DNA of 64,000 nt, taken from assembly GCA_017163975.1 (NCBI GenBank), contig JAFFSR010000282.1, positions 1 through 64,000 of the forward strand, written 5' to 3'. Positions 35,905-47,485 of this stretch are shown piece after piece (position 1 is the first letter of the stretch; each line of letters opens with the position of its first letter). The notes under the pieces are model-generated. The model was not told the origin of the DNA. It made no database searches and was given only the letters and a program-made list of their open reading frames with translations. This stretch comes from Anastatus disparis (taxonomy: Eukaryota > Arthropoda > Insecta > Hymenoptera > Eupelmidae). The position numbers and the translations under genes were made by a program.

Positions 35905-37726
35905 TTAATGACAATTACGTCTTGTGTTACTTGACGCCACTAAATGCACTATAAATTCAGCTACGTTTCTTAAATGATCATCATACGAGTTACTGTTGGA
36001 AGGTTGAATTCTTCTCCTTCTACGGCCACCTCTGGTGCCTCTAGGTCTTCGAACTGAAAATAAAATTTTATGAATATTGATTTTATTTTTTATTATTATA
36101 TCAATTGTTCAAAATACCTTCAACAGTTGGCCCAGTTGCTTGGTATGGCTGATGGTGCTGACGTCGATGTTGATTTTGTTGATGGTGCTGACGTCGATGT
36201 TGATTTTGTTGATGCTGCTGCAGTTGGTGTTGTTGCTGCTGCAGTTGGTATTGTTGCTGCTGATGCTGTTGTAACTGCTGTTGCAGCTGGTAGTATTGAG
36301 CAATCTGCTCTTCTCACTGCCTCTCCAAATGCTGGATTTCAGCAGCTAAATTTTGCTGTCGTTCTACTAATGATATTAGTTGTTCCTGAGCTTGTTGTTG
36401 TTGTTGTTGCTGAGCTTGTTGTTGCTGTTGCTGCTGCTTTTGTGCTTGTTGTTGCTGTTGCTGCTGCTGTTGTGCTTGTTGTTGCTGTTGTTCTTGTTGT
36501 TGCTGTTGTGCAGCTGCTTGTTGCTGTGCTGATATACTTTCATTTTCAATTGCAGCTTCTGTAAAAATAGTAATATTAATTATTGAAAAAGATGACTTGT
36601 TGGTCTTTGTTTAGTTAGAAATGCATCATCTAACTTAAGTTCAAAAGAATTAGTTAAGATAACTTATATATTTGTAGTCAAATCTCTTTTGAACAATTTA
36701 TCTATAAATATATATTGAATGAATTGCTTTCTCATAGAGAAAGCATTGTATCGATATTTATATAATGCTTAACAATTCAATTAAACGCATAAGATTCATT
36801 TGGGTCACACACAAAGCTTGCAGTTGATGATCTTGAGTTAAACATTTTAAAATTATCTACAAAATTTAATTTGAGAAGACTAAGCCAATCTTTAATGTAT
36901 GTATCATAAATTTTTATTTGTCATTAAATTATAACCTGAAAACTTTGCTTAAATTAGTTTTTTCATATCAACAAAGAAGTAAATTTATTTTTAGAACACT
37001 TAATTAAAATTTAAAATTAAAAATGGCTTATAAATTACTTAGGCACTATCTTTAGTAGCCTGTGCGCAGTATGAAAAAAAATTTCCAGATGACTTATTAC
37101 TTCTATTATTTTACCTTGATACAAATGATTCATCAACTTACATTGAAATAGTAAGAATAAATAATCCATATTATTTGTGTAAAATTATACTAAGCCATAT
37201 CAGACGTTACACACTTTTCATCAGTACTGCTTGTGATAACTCAATATCAATAAACAGTTGCTACTTATATATACACTTTGAGCTTATGAAACTTTTACAT
37301 TCGCACTTAGTTAAATGCAGAACTGTATTAAATTAAGCTCAGAGTAAAATGCATAGTAAATACCATAGTGTAATTACATTCAACATGTTACAAATGAGAA
37401 AAAAAATGAACAAATATCCTATTATTAAATATATTTGTCATTTTTCTTAAAATTTGTCAGTTGCTGGCTCTGATCATTAAAATTTATAGGTTATATTTTG
37501 TTCGGTTGATCAAAATAGCCTATAAATTTTGCTGACCAAAGCAGGCAAATTTTCAGATAATAAATTTATTTTATATGTGCTATTCTATTTTGAATAAAAA
37601 ATATGCATTATTACCTTCTGATTCTTCTAACAAAATCCTCTCCTGTTCTTCACTAATATCCATTTGATCTTTTTCTCGCATCGATAACTTATTAAACTGA
37701 CTGCTAATTATCTCCTTTTTGTCCAT
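35905..37726 (-). CDS. Candidate three-exon gene for a Gln-rich protein with an Arg-rich tail; one in-frame TGA
   Basis: Exon 1 (37726-37615) starts with ATG and reads MDKKEIISSQFNKLSMREKD, ending GAAG|GTAATA. Exon 2 (36558-36118) follows acceptor TTTTTACAG, is Gln/Ala-rich (long poly-Gln of mixed CAA/CAG, later HRRQHHQQNQ repeats) and ends GAAG|GTATTT. Exon 3 (36053-35905) follows TTTTATTTTCAG, reads RRPRGTRGGRRRRRIQPSNS and ends in TAA. Introns are 1056 and 64 bp. Both junctions are phase 1 and join in frame: 37 + 146 + 49 codons plus two split codons, about 233 aa. An in-frame TGA at 36316-36314 (codon about 119) would give about 118 aa instead. A 5' UTR intron (donor AGCAGTAAGTATA near 37838) is possible. 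Coiled-coil/low-complexity protein; family not recognised. Confidence 0.7.
36726..36756. repeat. Solo end hairpin shared with the 49.5-52.5 kb element
   Basis: GCTTTCTCATAGAGAAAGC followed by ATTGTATCGATA is the exact reverse complement of the right terminus of the element ending at 52538. It sits inside intron 1 of the Gln-rich gene and probably marks a remnant of another copy. Confidence 0.7.
36950..37115 (-). pseudogene. Second LANCL fragment, inside intron 1 of the Gln-rich gene
   Basis: The minus strand reads SSGNFFSYCAQATKDS near 37085, matching the SGNF block of the LANCL relic at 31.5 kb, and IYFFVDMK near 36970, matching its IYFLVD end. Nucleotide similarity to 31541-31600 is visible, e.g. 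TATCAACAARGAAGTAAAT. The piece between is deleted. It is a small, heavily decayed duplicate. Confidence 0.5.
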
Positions 37727-37934
37727 GATGATAACTATAAAATACTAAAATATATTTTTTTAAGTTTTTTCATATTTTTAATATTTTAATCTTTTATTAT
37801 TATTTCTTCAATTAAATAATAATTTAATTATACTTACTGCTTACTATTGACCACTTGATGAAAAACTTTACTCGAAAGCGCGTGAGTAATTTATTTTCAA
37901 ACGTCGATTAGGGTGCCTAGCTAATTGTACGTTT

Positions 37935-38092
37935 TATCGGAGAGATAGAAGATATGAAATCATTGTTCCGAACAAAGATAGCACTATATAAATCATCATT
38001 CTGGAGCAAGCGTGGCGCTTTGCTCCAGAATAATAAACTATATCGTGCTATCTTTGTTTGGCATATTTCATATCTTCTTGTGCATGATATTG
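37935..38092. repeat. 150-bp hairpin just upstream of the Gln-rich gene
   Basis: GAAGATATGAAAT, GAACAAAGATAGCAC and CATTCTGGAGCAA on the left pair with TTTGCTCCAGAAT, GTGCTATCTTTGTT and ATTTCATATCTTC on the right across a loop GCGTGGCGC. Arms are about 70 bp with small mismatches. It may be a small inverted-repeat element or a hairpin RNA source; the open frame through it is not a gene. Confidence 0.75.
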
Positions 38093-38109
38093 AAACAATA
38101 GATGGCGAC

Positions 38110-41100
38110 ACAACAGGTCGAATATAATGGCTAATTTAAATGTCAATAAAATTCAAATATAAATATCGTATATAGATATTACGCAAGCGCAAATTGAAAT
38201 TAAATTGCATAAACAAAGTTAAATGTAAATAAACAAATTTATACAAATTTACTATATTATAATTATAACAAATTTTTTACAGAATGTATAATGGTTATAA
38301 TTTTTGTAACAGAATAAAATATAAGTTCTAGTAGTCTTTTCAATTAGCAAAACTTAAAATGTTGATTCTTTTGTTGAGATAGTATTTTTCTGTTATAAAT
38401 AACAGTGATTAAGAAGAAATACATATTTGTTCAAAACTAATATTTTTTCATCTTATATGTTAAAACTTGCATAAATATAAAACAGATGCAAAAATTTTAA
38501 TAAACATCACCAGTTCAACATAAGTAGAAGCATGGAATCAAAAAGAAGATTATGAAGATTTTCCAGTGACAACAACTGATGTTATTCATAATTTATTTAA
38601 AACATTTAAAAGACTTTTATCATATAAAGTTTCACAAGAAGCTGACCAGTGATATTCTTTTAAAGTTAACGTTATCGATACGCTGAGAGATTGAAGTCAA
38701 ATAAAAGAAACTTGAGAAATATTTTTATTATTATTAATAAATATTTCATTTTTTTTCAATAACTAATAATTATTATGCATTTCAGTGAATTAGCATGCTC
38801 TATTCTCATGTTATTTTACATTTTCATATAATTTTAATAATAATAAACATATACAATCACTCATTTAAAAAAAAAAATAATTTTTATAGAGACAATATCA
38901 AAATCAATACTAAATTGATCGCAATACATTATAAAACTTTTCAACGTAAAACTTAATTACTATTAATTGTTTTGCTTTTTTTTAAAATTTGTAGTTATAC
39001 TACAATTGTTACTTTATAAAATTATCATTAATTGAAATTATTTATTAAGTCTAAAAAATTTTTCTTGATTACAATGTAGTTTTATTTGAACTTTTTTATT
39101 TTAACGACAAAATGCATTCAAATTATTGTAATTTGCTTTTTCATGAAAATAAGAATTAAAATAATTACACATAGCGATTATTCAGTATTATGATTTATGT
39201 CATCATTACTGAAATTATTTTTCAATTCAACAACTAATAACTTTAAATTAATTATAAGTCATTCGAAAATATAACTAAATTAAGAGGAATAAATTTTTAA
39301 TAGGCAATGAAGATTATCAATAAAAGTATTAATCAGTCCAGGCGCTACAGACACAAGAAATTTCAATTTTTAATTTCTTTGCTACCAAGCTCAACCAGTG
39401 GCCAATTTTTTGTAATAAACAATTTAATTTTTTATAACCCTGTAGAAAATTAACAGTCAAGAATCTAAAGATGATATCAGAAACAAAATTTTTCCTAATT
39501 AACATAACAATATGGTAAATTTGAACTCTTGAGATATCTCATTCGTAACTTTAGATTCAAATTGCAAGATTTTTATTATAATAAAAGATGCTCTACTGAC
39601 ACCGAAAAAAGATTGCTCATACTAAAACGTTGAATAATACCTGAAAAATACCATAGATTTATAGTTTTTTACTTTAAAATTAAACACGATTTTCAATTCT
39701 AACGATATCAGTTTTCAAACGTGAGATATTGTATTTACAAGATTTTTTTTAGACCGTTGCGTGTTTTGATCTGTCTCCACTTCTATCTAACCAAATTAGG
39801 TTTTATACGGCTTATTTTTAGCCTAAGACTTATATAATTAAATCGTAATTGTTCAGTCTACGAAAAATCAGCCCATCTATGATTGCGATGCTGTAATGTT
39901 TAAGATTCGTATAAAACCAAAATCAAGAGTTTCCCATAAGATTGCTCATACTAAAACGTTGAATAATCACTGAATAATTACTTTTTATCAAAGGAAATAT
40001 TGCTGTTTGTGATACGAGATGCAGCTTTCCCTTTACCTTTTTTACTAAAGTTTTTAGTTTTTGCAAAAAAATCAATTCTTTGATTAGAAAAAGACAGAAA
40101 TATTTGACTCGCTCTTAAGCAATATTCGACTGTCGGGATTTTATATTCTTTTTTAAAAATAAAATAGCTTTTTTTTAAAGATAACTAGTGATTGTAGGCA
40201 GGAATAGAGAGATGATTGTATTTCATATAATAAAAAGTAATACTTAATCTGATGAGAAAAACTAGAAAAGTTATGCGATATTTAGGATGGAATCATTGTA
40301 ATAACAGAAACTCTTAAACACGACCTTTTTTTGCATATTTTTTTGCATATTTTAGAAATTTCCTACGATAGAATTGCATCATTAAGAGTTGTAGAAAAAG
40401 TACGTCTTTGAATTATAGCTCTAGGTTACTTATTCATCCTGCAATTTAATCTCGATTTTAATTTGACCAAAATCGTAAATTTTCAACTTTTAAATGTTAA
40501 TAACGTCAAAATTATCAATTTTTTTTAGGTGATATATAAAAGATCTTTTTGTTTTGATCTAATTTTCAAAAGAATTAGTTTAAGATAAAAAAATTATCAT
40601 TTTAATAATTTGTTTTAAAAAATGTATTTTAAACAATATGGTACCACTTAAACGAAAGAACTAAGGGTTTTTATCTACAAGAATCACCTTTTTCGAACCC
40701 TCGCTTATGAATTATAAATGCCGGCATAGCCCGCTTCCAGACTAAACAAAGAGGTATACATTTATCAATTTAATCTTTTCAGAAAACTTAAATTTTTTTT
40801 AAATTAAAAGGTTTTATTTTAAATTAGAAATCCAAAACTTTTAAATCACAAAATTAAACATTTAATAAAATTTGTCAGGTTCATATATTTTGTAAATTTC
40901 AAAGCGAGCATTTTGATCTTTACTAAAAGTCGAAATAATGCAACCAAATGTTATAAAGTTTTAAAAGTATATATTAACCCCTTTAAAAAATAAAAACATG
41001 TCTTTTAAACTTTTAAAAAGTTTAAATGCAGGTATTAAAATTTTTACTTCAAAATTTTATTTTTATGAGTTTTTAATAATTATTTTTTTGAATCCGATAA

Positions 41101-41800
41101 TCTAAAGATCTTGTTTAATTTTCTTAAAAAAAAAATAAAATAAAAAAGAAATAATTACCCTGAAAAATAGTTTCTTATAAGGTAAACTATACAATTTAAA
41201 AAATTAAAATTTTAAATATTGTGAATAATTATCTCAATTTATAAAAATTTCGTCAATAAATAAAACAAAAATATAAATTCTTCCATCGTTTTTTAAAGAA
41301 AAGATAGTGATGGAAACACGATTATTGTAACGGTTATTAATCAAGCGGAGCGAGACGAGTTAATTTGTCACCTGGGTTCAGCGAGAGTGACAATTGGACA
41401 AGTGACTGATAAAATAAGCTATGAATCATAAATATTTGCAAATTAGACATTTTTATTTATATTTACTTATTAAGAAATATTCTGATTCATAAAAAATTGA
41501 ACTATGTAATAATTAAAAATTATAAACAATACTTAGGTCGACTGAAGAATAAAGAATATTTCTATCGGTATTACAGTCAAATAAAAAATAAAAATATATA
41601 TAGTAACAATAAATAAATAAATTAATTAATAAATATAAATAAAGATGGGCAGTCAAAATGTCCTTGTTTATAATCACCTCCCGAAGAATCTGAAATGTAA
41701 ATTTGAAAATTAACTCTCTTGAATCCTGAAAATAAAATAAATTAATTGAAGGACAATCTGACTGCCTCCACCACCCAGAATCCTTGATTGATTAGGAAAT
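38110..41800. other. AT-rich non-coding stretch
   Basis: No gene or RNA is supported. The only exact longer match seen is a 30-bp direct repeat starting AAGATTGCTCATACTAAAAC at 39609-39638 and 39938-39967. Confidence 0.5.
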
Positions 41801-41821
41801 CCAATCATCTTAAATCGTCTA

Positions 41822-41900
41822 ACGTTTCGAGCACGCTACTGCTCATCTTCAGAAACTCATCCTCAGTAAGCGTACAAAAAATTGTACGCTTCGCACACGC
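41822..41900 (-). other. Penelope-like terminal motif, hammerhead-like fold
   Basis: The minus strand reads CTGAAGATGAGCA, loop GTAGCG, then TGCTCGAAACG. CTGAAGATG...CGAAACG is the hallmark of Penelope-like element termini, where it belongs to a hammerhead ribozyme (CUGANGA, stem II, GAAA). GAGCA/TGCTC can form stem II, but an extra base follows the core and stems I and III with a cleavage site were not confirmed. No Penelope RT/GIY-YIG coding was found nearby. Confidence 0.35.
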
Positions 41901-42054
41901 AAAATAAGCATGAGAAACCGTATTTGGCACACGGAGTGTTAAACGAGTTTCGTAAAAAAGTCATTTCATATCAGTTGTGAGCCGTATTTTTTTCCATGAG
42001 AGCCAAGAAAGAGCAACGAAGTTGCAATTTCGGAGTTAAAATGGCAAAAAATAT

Positions 42055-42662
42055 TTTAAAATACAGATTTCCGGAAAACGATTATGATATACCGATATTG
42101 TATGAATTAAGCATGATACAAATGATTTTGGTTGGAACATCATCACGAATGAGGGAAGTGCAAATGTATTTTTTAAACAATATTTATCGGCTGAAGTATA
42201 TAAATCAAAGTGGCAGGATAAGCACAATGATTGCTCTAAATTTATAGGTAGCTGACTCAGAGTGAAATATACTATATGTAACTGCAAACTTGCAGCAAAA
42301 TCGCCTGTTTTAAATGCTCATGCTAAAACCAAAATAACACCAAATAAATATAAGTGACCGTTTTGATAATTTAGATTTTCAAAAAGCAGTAGTTGAAATA
42401 AAATTTAGTTCTATGATTGATGTCAGAAGCTTGTCAGTACCGATTGTACATCATTTAATATAATTTTTTAAAACAGCTTTTGATTCTTCGACTAATAAAA
42501 ATTTTTATTGGCAAAGAATTACTTTAATCAACAATAAAGTTATAGCTTCCGTACATAAAGAAGGGATGATAAACATTCTAAATAATACTGAATTATGTAT
42601 TATGACTGATAACAAAATTGAAATTACAAATCAACATTCATTAGTCATCAAATGTAACATTT
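42055..42662 (+). pseudogene. Decayed hAT transposase fragment
   Basis: Plus-strand pieces correspond in order to residues of about 100-305 of the intact transposase at 43952-47041. They include PENDYDIPILYELSMIQMIL, KSKWQDKHNDCSKF-like text, NCKLAAKSPVLNAHAKTK, FDNLDFQKAVVEI, and MTDNKIEITNQHSLVIK near the first catalytic Asp (ILTDESTDITNQKSL in the intact copy). Frame shifts and stops break it and the rest is missing. It converges on the intact minus-strand copy and is a second, older insertion of the same family. Confidence 0.75.
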
Positions 42663-42897
42663 GATAGTTGTAACGTAGGTTTCAGGGAGGATTGTAGCGA
42701 TTGAGATTCTTTACTTATATTTCGGAATTTCGGCTTATTGCGTGGGAGGGGGAGGAAGGGAGGCACAACTCCCACTAATAACAGAGAATTGTGTATTTGC
42801 GTTTGTTTTGTTTTAAAAAATATGGAACAAAGTCTTCCGTGTAACGATTTTTATGTACACGTAAGTGAAAATCGTCCAAATTCCCAATCTTTATGCA

Positions 42898-42901
<4 letters not shown>

Positions 42902-42957
<56 letters not shown>
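42902..42957. repeat. (AT)n microsatellite
   Basis: About 28 uninterrupted AT units. Lies between the decayed and the near-intact hAT copies. Confidence 0.95.
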
Positions 42958-42959
<2 letters not shown>

Positions 42960-43228
42960 AATAATATTGGAACTTTTAGGACTGGTCTGCGAACAATAAA
43001 ATATTTCTAAAACCTGCGTTGCACGGATCGTTTTAGAAGCTCGCATTAAATATTAATATAATATTCTTTTTTTTATCATTTCCACATCAATAAAAATAAA
43101 AACATAATAAATAATTACTCAAAATTAAACTATGAAAAATATTTATAATAAATTTCATCTGTGTACTTAACCTCTTCATTAGCTTTTTTAATTATAATGT
43201 TCTCTATGAAATTATATTAATTTATACT

Positions 43229-44055
43229 TCATTTAGATATATTTTTATACTCACAGCACAATTCACACCAGTCATTGTGTTTGAACCTTTCTATTTTGGA
43301 ACAATGGACGTGGGTAAACCTTTTGCAATTACTACAAATCATTCTTTTGGTTTTCCTCTGTCTAAAACACAGTTGACAAGTCTGCGTCATATCTTCAGAT
43401 TTTTCTATTAACATCTTGGATAATTTTAATCTATATTGGTGCGGATCAAAGGACTCATCAAAGTTATCAAATCTATCCACACTGCCAATAACATCCATGT
43501 AATAAATTACGTAAACTCCGCAATTATAGCCATCATTCTCCACCTGATATGGTTGATTGCTAAGAAACCACACTAATTTCCATTCCTCGATATCCAACAT
43601 AGATATCAAAGAATTATTTATTTCATATATTTGACATGATTGTAAATATCTTTTAAAATGTTTAAATACCCTCTGACCTTCACCGGCAAGTTCTTCTTGA
43701 GTAACTTCTTTAGGATCAATCAGTGTGACTACTTTCTTATCTATATCAATCATAGACGCCAATGGCCTACATTTAAATACGGCATAAATATTTTTCCAGT
43801 GGTTGGAAATTTAATTTGATACATCAACCAATTCTTGTCAGGAGCTTGAATCCAATTATCATTGAAAAATACATAAGTTTCTGTAGTTGAAATAAACATA
43901 GAATTTATCCAATTTCTTTCATATAGGGTAGCGTATGCATTGATGGCGTCATCATCTAGCCATTTTGGTGATTTTAAAGTATGGTACGCCGTAGAAAATA
44001 AAAAAAAATGTTTGTTTCTGTGAGAACTTAAATTCACTTCTGGAATATTTTCCAA
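43229..44055 (-). CDS. Ulp1-type cysteine protease plus PHD finger, downstream continuation of the hAT locus
   Basis: The first part (44055-43750) reads SPKWLDDDAINAYATLY, the substrate-binding start of Ulp1/C48 peptidases, and ends in NVGHWRL with the catalytic His. The second part (43759-43229), one frame shift later, has VVTLIDPK (catalytic Asp region), QPYQVENDGYNCGVYVIYYM (Gln and catalytic Cys) and then CQLC, MICSNC, HVHC, CELC, which is Cys4-His-Cys3 spacing of a PHD finger. Neither part begins with ATG. They continue from the transposase frame through a +1 shift near 44070 in a run of A and a compensating shift near 43760. Known role of Ulp1 domains: cleaving SUMO or similar tags; here probably a transposon accessory domain. 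Two single-base shifts could be decay or assembly error. Confidence 0.75.
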
Positions 44056-44350
44056 CTGTGTATACTTTTTCTCGTACTATAGTTTTATTGTTTTTTGATT
44101 TTTCTAAATATGTTAATTCTATCTTATAATGATGAAAGTTGGAAATTAATCCGTTTTTCATTATTTCTTCGTTGATTTCTGATATTTCTGAAGATATCTG
44201 ATTAATTATATGACTATCCGTATAGTGACATTTTTCAGTCTCGTTAATTTCTGATATTTCTGCAGATATCTGATTAAGTATATGACTATCCGTATCGTCA
44301 CATTTTTCAGTATCGATGACATCATATATATCCTGGTTATAAATATGATT

Positions 44351-44426
<76 letters not shown>

Positions 44427-47041
44427 GAATCAACAATAGTATTTTCACTATTCGATATAACTTTTTTTAATTTGATTTTTTGATTTGGAACAACCTTTTC
44501 ATTCTTGTGTATTTCAATATCTGATATCCTTTCATTTATAATAAAGCTAAGCAATTCATCGTCTAAACATTTTTCTAAATAATCTTTTGTGATTTCCATA
44601 CCTTTGTATTGACTTGAATCATCAATAAACCTATTTCTTGGAATATCATCATCTACATTTTTTACCATTCGCAAGAACATATCGTACGTCGGCTCGAAAC
44701 CCATTAATCCTCCTTCATCTTTAATATATTGCGATGATAAAAGGATACCTCGAATCGTTTCAAATTTTAAATTACCTCTGAATTTACTTTTTTCTCTGTT
44801 ATATTTACTCCAAACGCGTTCCGAAGAAGCGTTTGAGTGTGGCAAACTAAGAATATTCAAAGCAAAATTAGCTATATGTTTAAATAATTGAATACCTTCT
44901 TCATTTACACATTTACAGATTTCTGCCCAAAAAATGTCAACGTTGTTTTCATTAGTTATATGTTGAGGAAAATTATATATTATCAAATCAGCCCATTCCT
45001 CATTTATTTGAATAATCAATTTCCCATCATGGAAATTAGATAATGATGGAAAAAGTTCAATAACTTTATCTAAATTTGGATACTTTATATGGAAATTGTC
45101 ATCGAGTGCATTTTTTGGATGAAAACAGACTGCATAAATCAAGGATTGATCACTAAAATCGCACCTTTGCTTTAATTTTAAACAAAGCTGTAAAAGGAAA
45201 TCATAACAATATTTGCGAAAAATTTGTTTTTCATTTTCATCTTGTACTTTAGCGAGTTCTTGTTCAATGTCATCATTTAAAATAATTTCATTAATCGGTT
45301 GACATTGTAATTCATTAGAAGGATCTATTTCAGCTAATTCAGAACTAAGTATGTAATCATTATTCATATATAATTTCAAAAAGTCCAAGTATAGTTTTCT
45401 AACTACATTTGTATCTTCGGAAATCAGTGGTTTTTCTAATTGCAGTTTTATATTAACTCTGTACAGTTTTAAGTATACTGAAACCAAAAATAAGTGGTAT
45501 ACTTTATTTATTGCATTATCAAAATATTGAAATAAAGTTTTCGCCACGAACATTGGATCATTTTTTATCTGATGATCTTTACATTCACCTTCGAAAAACA
45601 TTTTTAAGGCAGTCCAACGACGATAAATACGTAGCATGCATAAAAAATATGACAACCATCTTGTTGTCACAGGTCTTAGGATTTTCAAGACTTTCAAATC
45701 TGATTTAATTTGTAATACTGCCCAACGATCGCATCGATTACAACTGGTAGAAAAATAATTGTACACGAGATGCACAATTTGTTCAAAATCAGATGGCATT
45801 AGCTTGATAGCATCTCGTGCACATAAATGCTGTATATGACAACCACATTTTATTATTTTTATTCCAGGAATTAATTGCTTTAATTTTTGCGAAACAGAAT
45901 TGTGCAACCCCATCATCAGATTGCAGGTATCTGAGCAAAATCCGATAATATTAGAAAACGGAATACCCGCATTCTTGAAAGTTGAAACGATTTTGTCAAC
46001 AATCGTTTCAGCATCTGCTGAATGATATTCATCGCCGTCAAATATAGATACGAGATCCCATAGAGTATCACGAATTCTGCCACATTTTAAATCAAAATAT
46101 CGGACAACTATACACAATGACTTCTGATTTGTAATATCAGTACTTTCATCTGTCAAAATACTAAATTTGGTATTATTCAGAATGTTTATCATTCGTTGTC
46201 TATGTACAGGAGCTATAACTTTATTAATGATGTAAGTAGCTCTCTGTCTATTTAAATTCACATTTAGAATAACCGAAGAATCGAAAGCTAAAGTTTTCAA
46301 AAACGGTATTAAATGATCTATAAAAAGGAATGACAAACTTCTGTCGACAATCATAGCGCTAAGCTGTATTTCAGCTATTGCTTTTTGAAAATCGAAATTA
46401 TCAAAAAGGTCACCTGTACTTGTATTTATTTTATGCTTTTTGGTTTTAGCATGAGCATTTAAAACACTTGATTGTGCTTTAAGCATGCAGTTACACGCAA
46501 TGCATTTTACTCTGAGGCAGTTACCCGTAGCTTGTTGTAGCCAATCATTGTGCTTATCCTGCCATTCTGATTTATATGTATTTATATCATTCTTATCTTG
46601 TGTTTTACACGCTTCGGTTGATACATTTTTTTTAAAAGAAACATTTGTACTTCTCTCATTCATGATAGTATTAACACCAAAATCATTTGTTTCATGTTCA
46701 ATCCTTACAAGATCGCTATCATGATCGTATTCAGGAATCTTATCTAGTAAAGTATTATTTTTTATTCCTATATCAGTATTTAAAATTATATCATTACTAT
46801 TTTTTGAAAACTTGTCAGTTTCGGCACAATCTACATTTTTAGGTAAATTGTCAAGAAACTTTTTCATTTTTTTTACATGTATGTCACTAAATTGTGCATG
46901 TCTCTTCAGTATGTATTTTCTTGGCTCAAATCCAATTGAACAAGCTTTACAGTAAGCTTTATTATCTTCAATAGGATGTTTACATAGCCAAGGAGAAAGT
47001 ATAGGATCTTTCTCCCATTCTTGTCTGTATTTTTGATTCAT
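43952..47041 (-). CDS. hAT-superfamily transposase, 1029 aa, near intact
   Basis: Starts at ATG 47041. Residues about 18-55 form a C2H2-type finger (C31, C34, H48, H55); a second similar finger is near 170-205 (KCIACN...HAKTKKH). The RNase H-like core has ILTDESTD (about 296, first Asp) and CSDTCNLMMG (about 370, second Asp). KCGCHIQHLCA follows, then TTRWLSYF, with the Trp typical of hAT enzymes. The C-terminal dimerisation block LPHSNASSERVWSKYNREKS (about 736-755) carries the catalytic Glu. After it come a poly-Asn run (about 871-895, encoded by an ATT repeat) and two tandem copies of a CxxTDSHIxNQIS unit. Longer than usual hAT transposases (600-700 aa) because of this tail, which leads into Ulp1 and PHD sequence. 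Terminal repeats were not located. Confidence 0.9.
44351..44427. repeat. (ATT)n microsatellite encoding poly-Asn in the transposase
   Basis: About 22-25 ATT units in frame with the transposase. Length variation would not break the frame. Confidence 0.95.
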
Positions 47042-47094
47042 TTTTTTAATGTGACATAATTCAAAGCCCGTTTAGTAAAAAAATAAAGGGTGTT

Positions 47095-47485
47095 TTTAGA
47101 CACACAGTAAAAGGCACTTTTAGCAGCCCAAAGTAAGGCGTTTTTAGTATAACAAAATAAGGAGCTTTCAGCAGCACAAAGTGAGGCGCTTTCAGTAGCC
47201 CAATAAAGTCGCTTTTAGCAGCACAAAATAAGGCGCTTTTAGTATAACAAAATAAGGAGCTTCGAACAGCACAAAGTGAGGCGCTTTCAGTAGCCCAAAA
47301 ATGTCGCTTTTAGTATAACAAAATAATGAACTTCGAGCAGCACAAAGTGAGGCGCTTTCAATAGCCCAATAAAGTCGCTTTTAGCAGCACAAAATAAGGC
47401 GCTTTTAGAATAACAAAATAAGGAGCTTCGAGCAGCACAAAGTAAAACACTTGTAGCAGCACAATTAGAGACACTTTTGAAAAGA
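47095..47485. repeat. 24-bp minisatellite upstream of the transposase, about 16 copies
   Basis: Units such as AAATAAGGCGCTTTTAGTAT and AAAGTGAGGCGCTTTCAGTA recur every 24 bp. A higher-order block of about 95 bp (four units) is itself repeated at 47189, 47284 (shortened) and 47355. On the minus strand the units give an octapeptide repeat, but this is upstream sequence, plausibly subterminal repeats of the hAT element. A GTAAGT splice-donor match on the minus strand at 47506 lies just beyond, so a 5' exon is possible. Confidence 0.85.

Noticed and set aside
36070..36564. 164-codon plus-strand Val/Ala/Leu-rich frame
   Set aside because: It is the antisense reading of the poly-Gln exon on the minus strand, which has matched splice sites and is the better model.
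39609..39967. 30-bp exact direct repeat as target duplication or LTR ends
   Set aside because: The 300 bp between the copies has no terminal repeats or coding, and 30 bp is too long for a target duplication.
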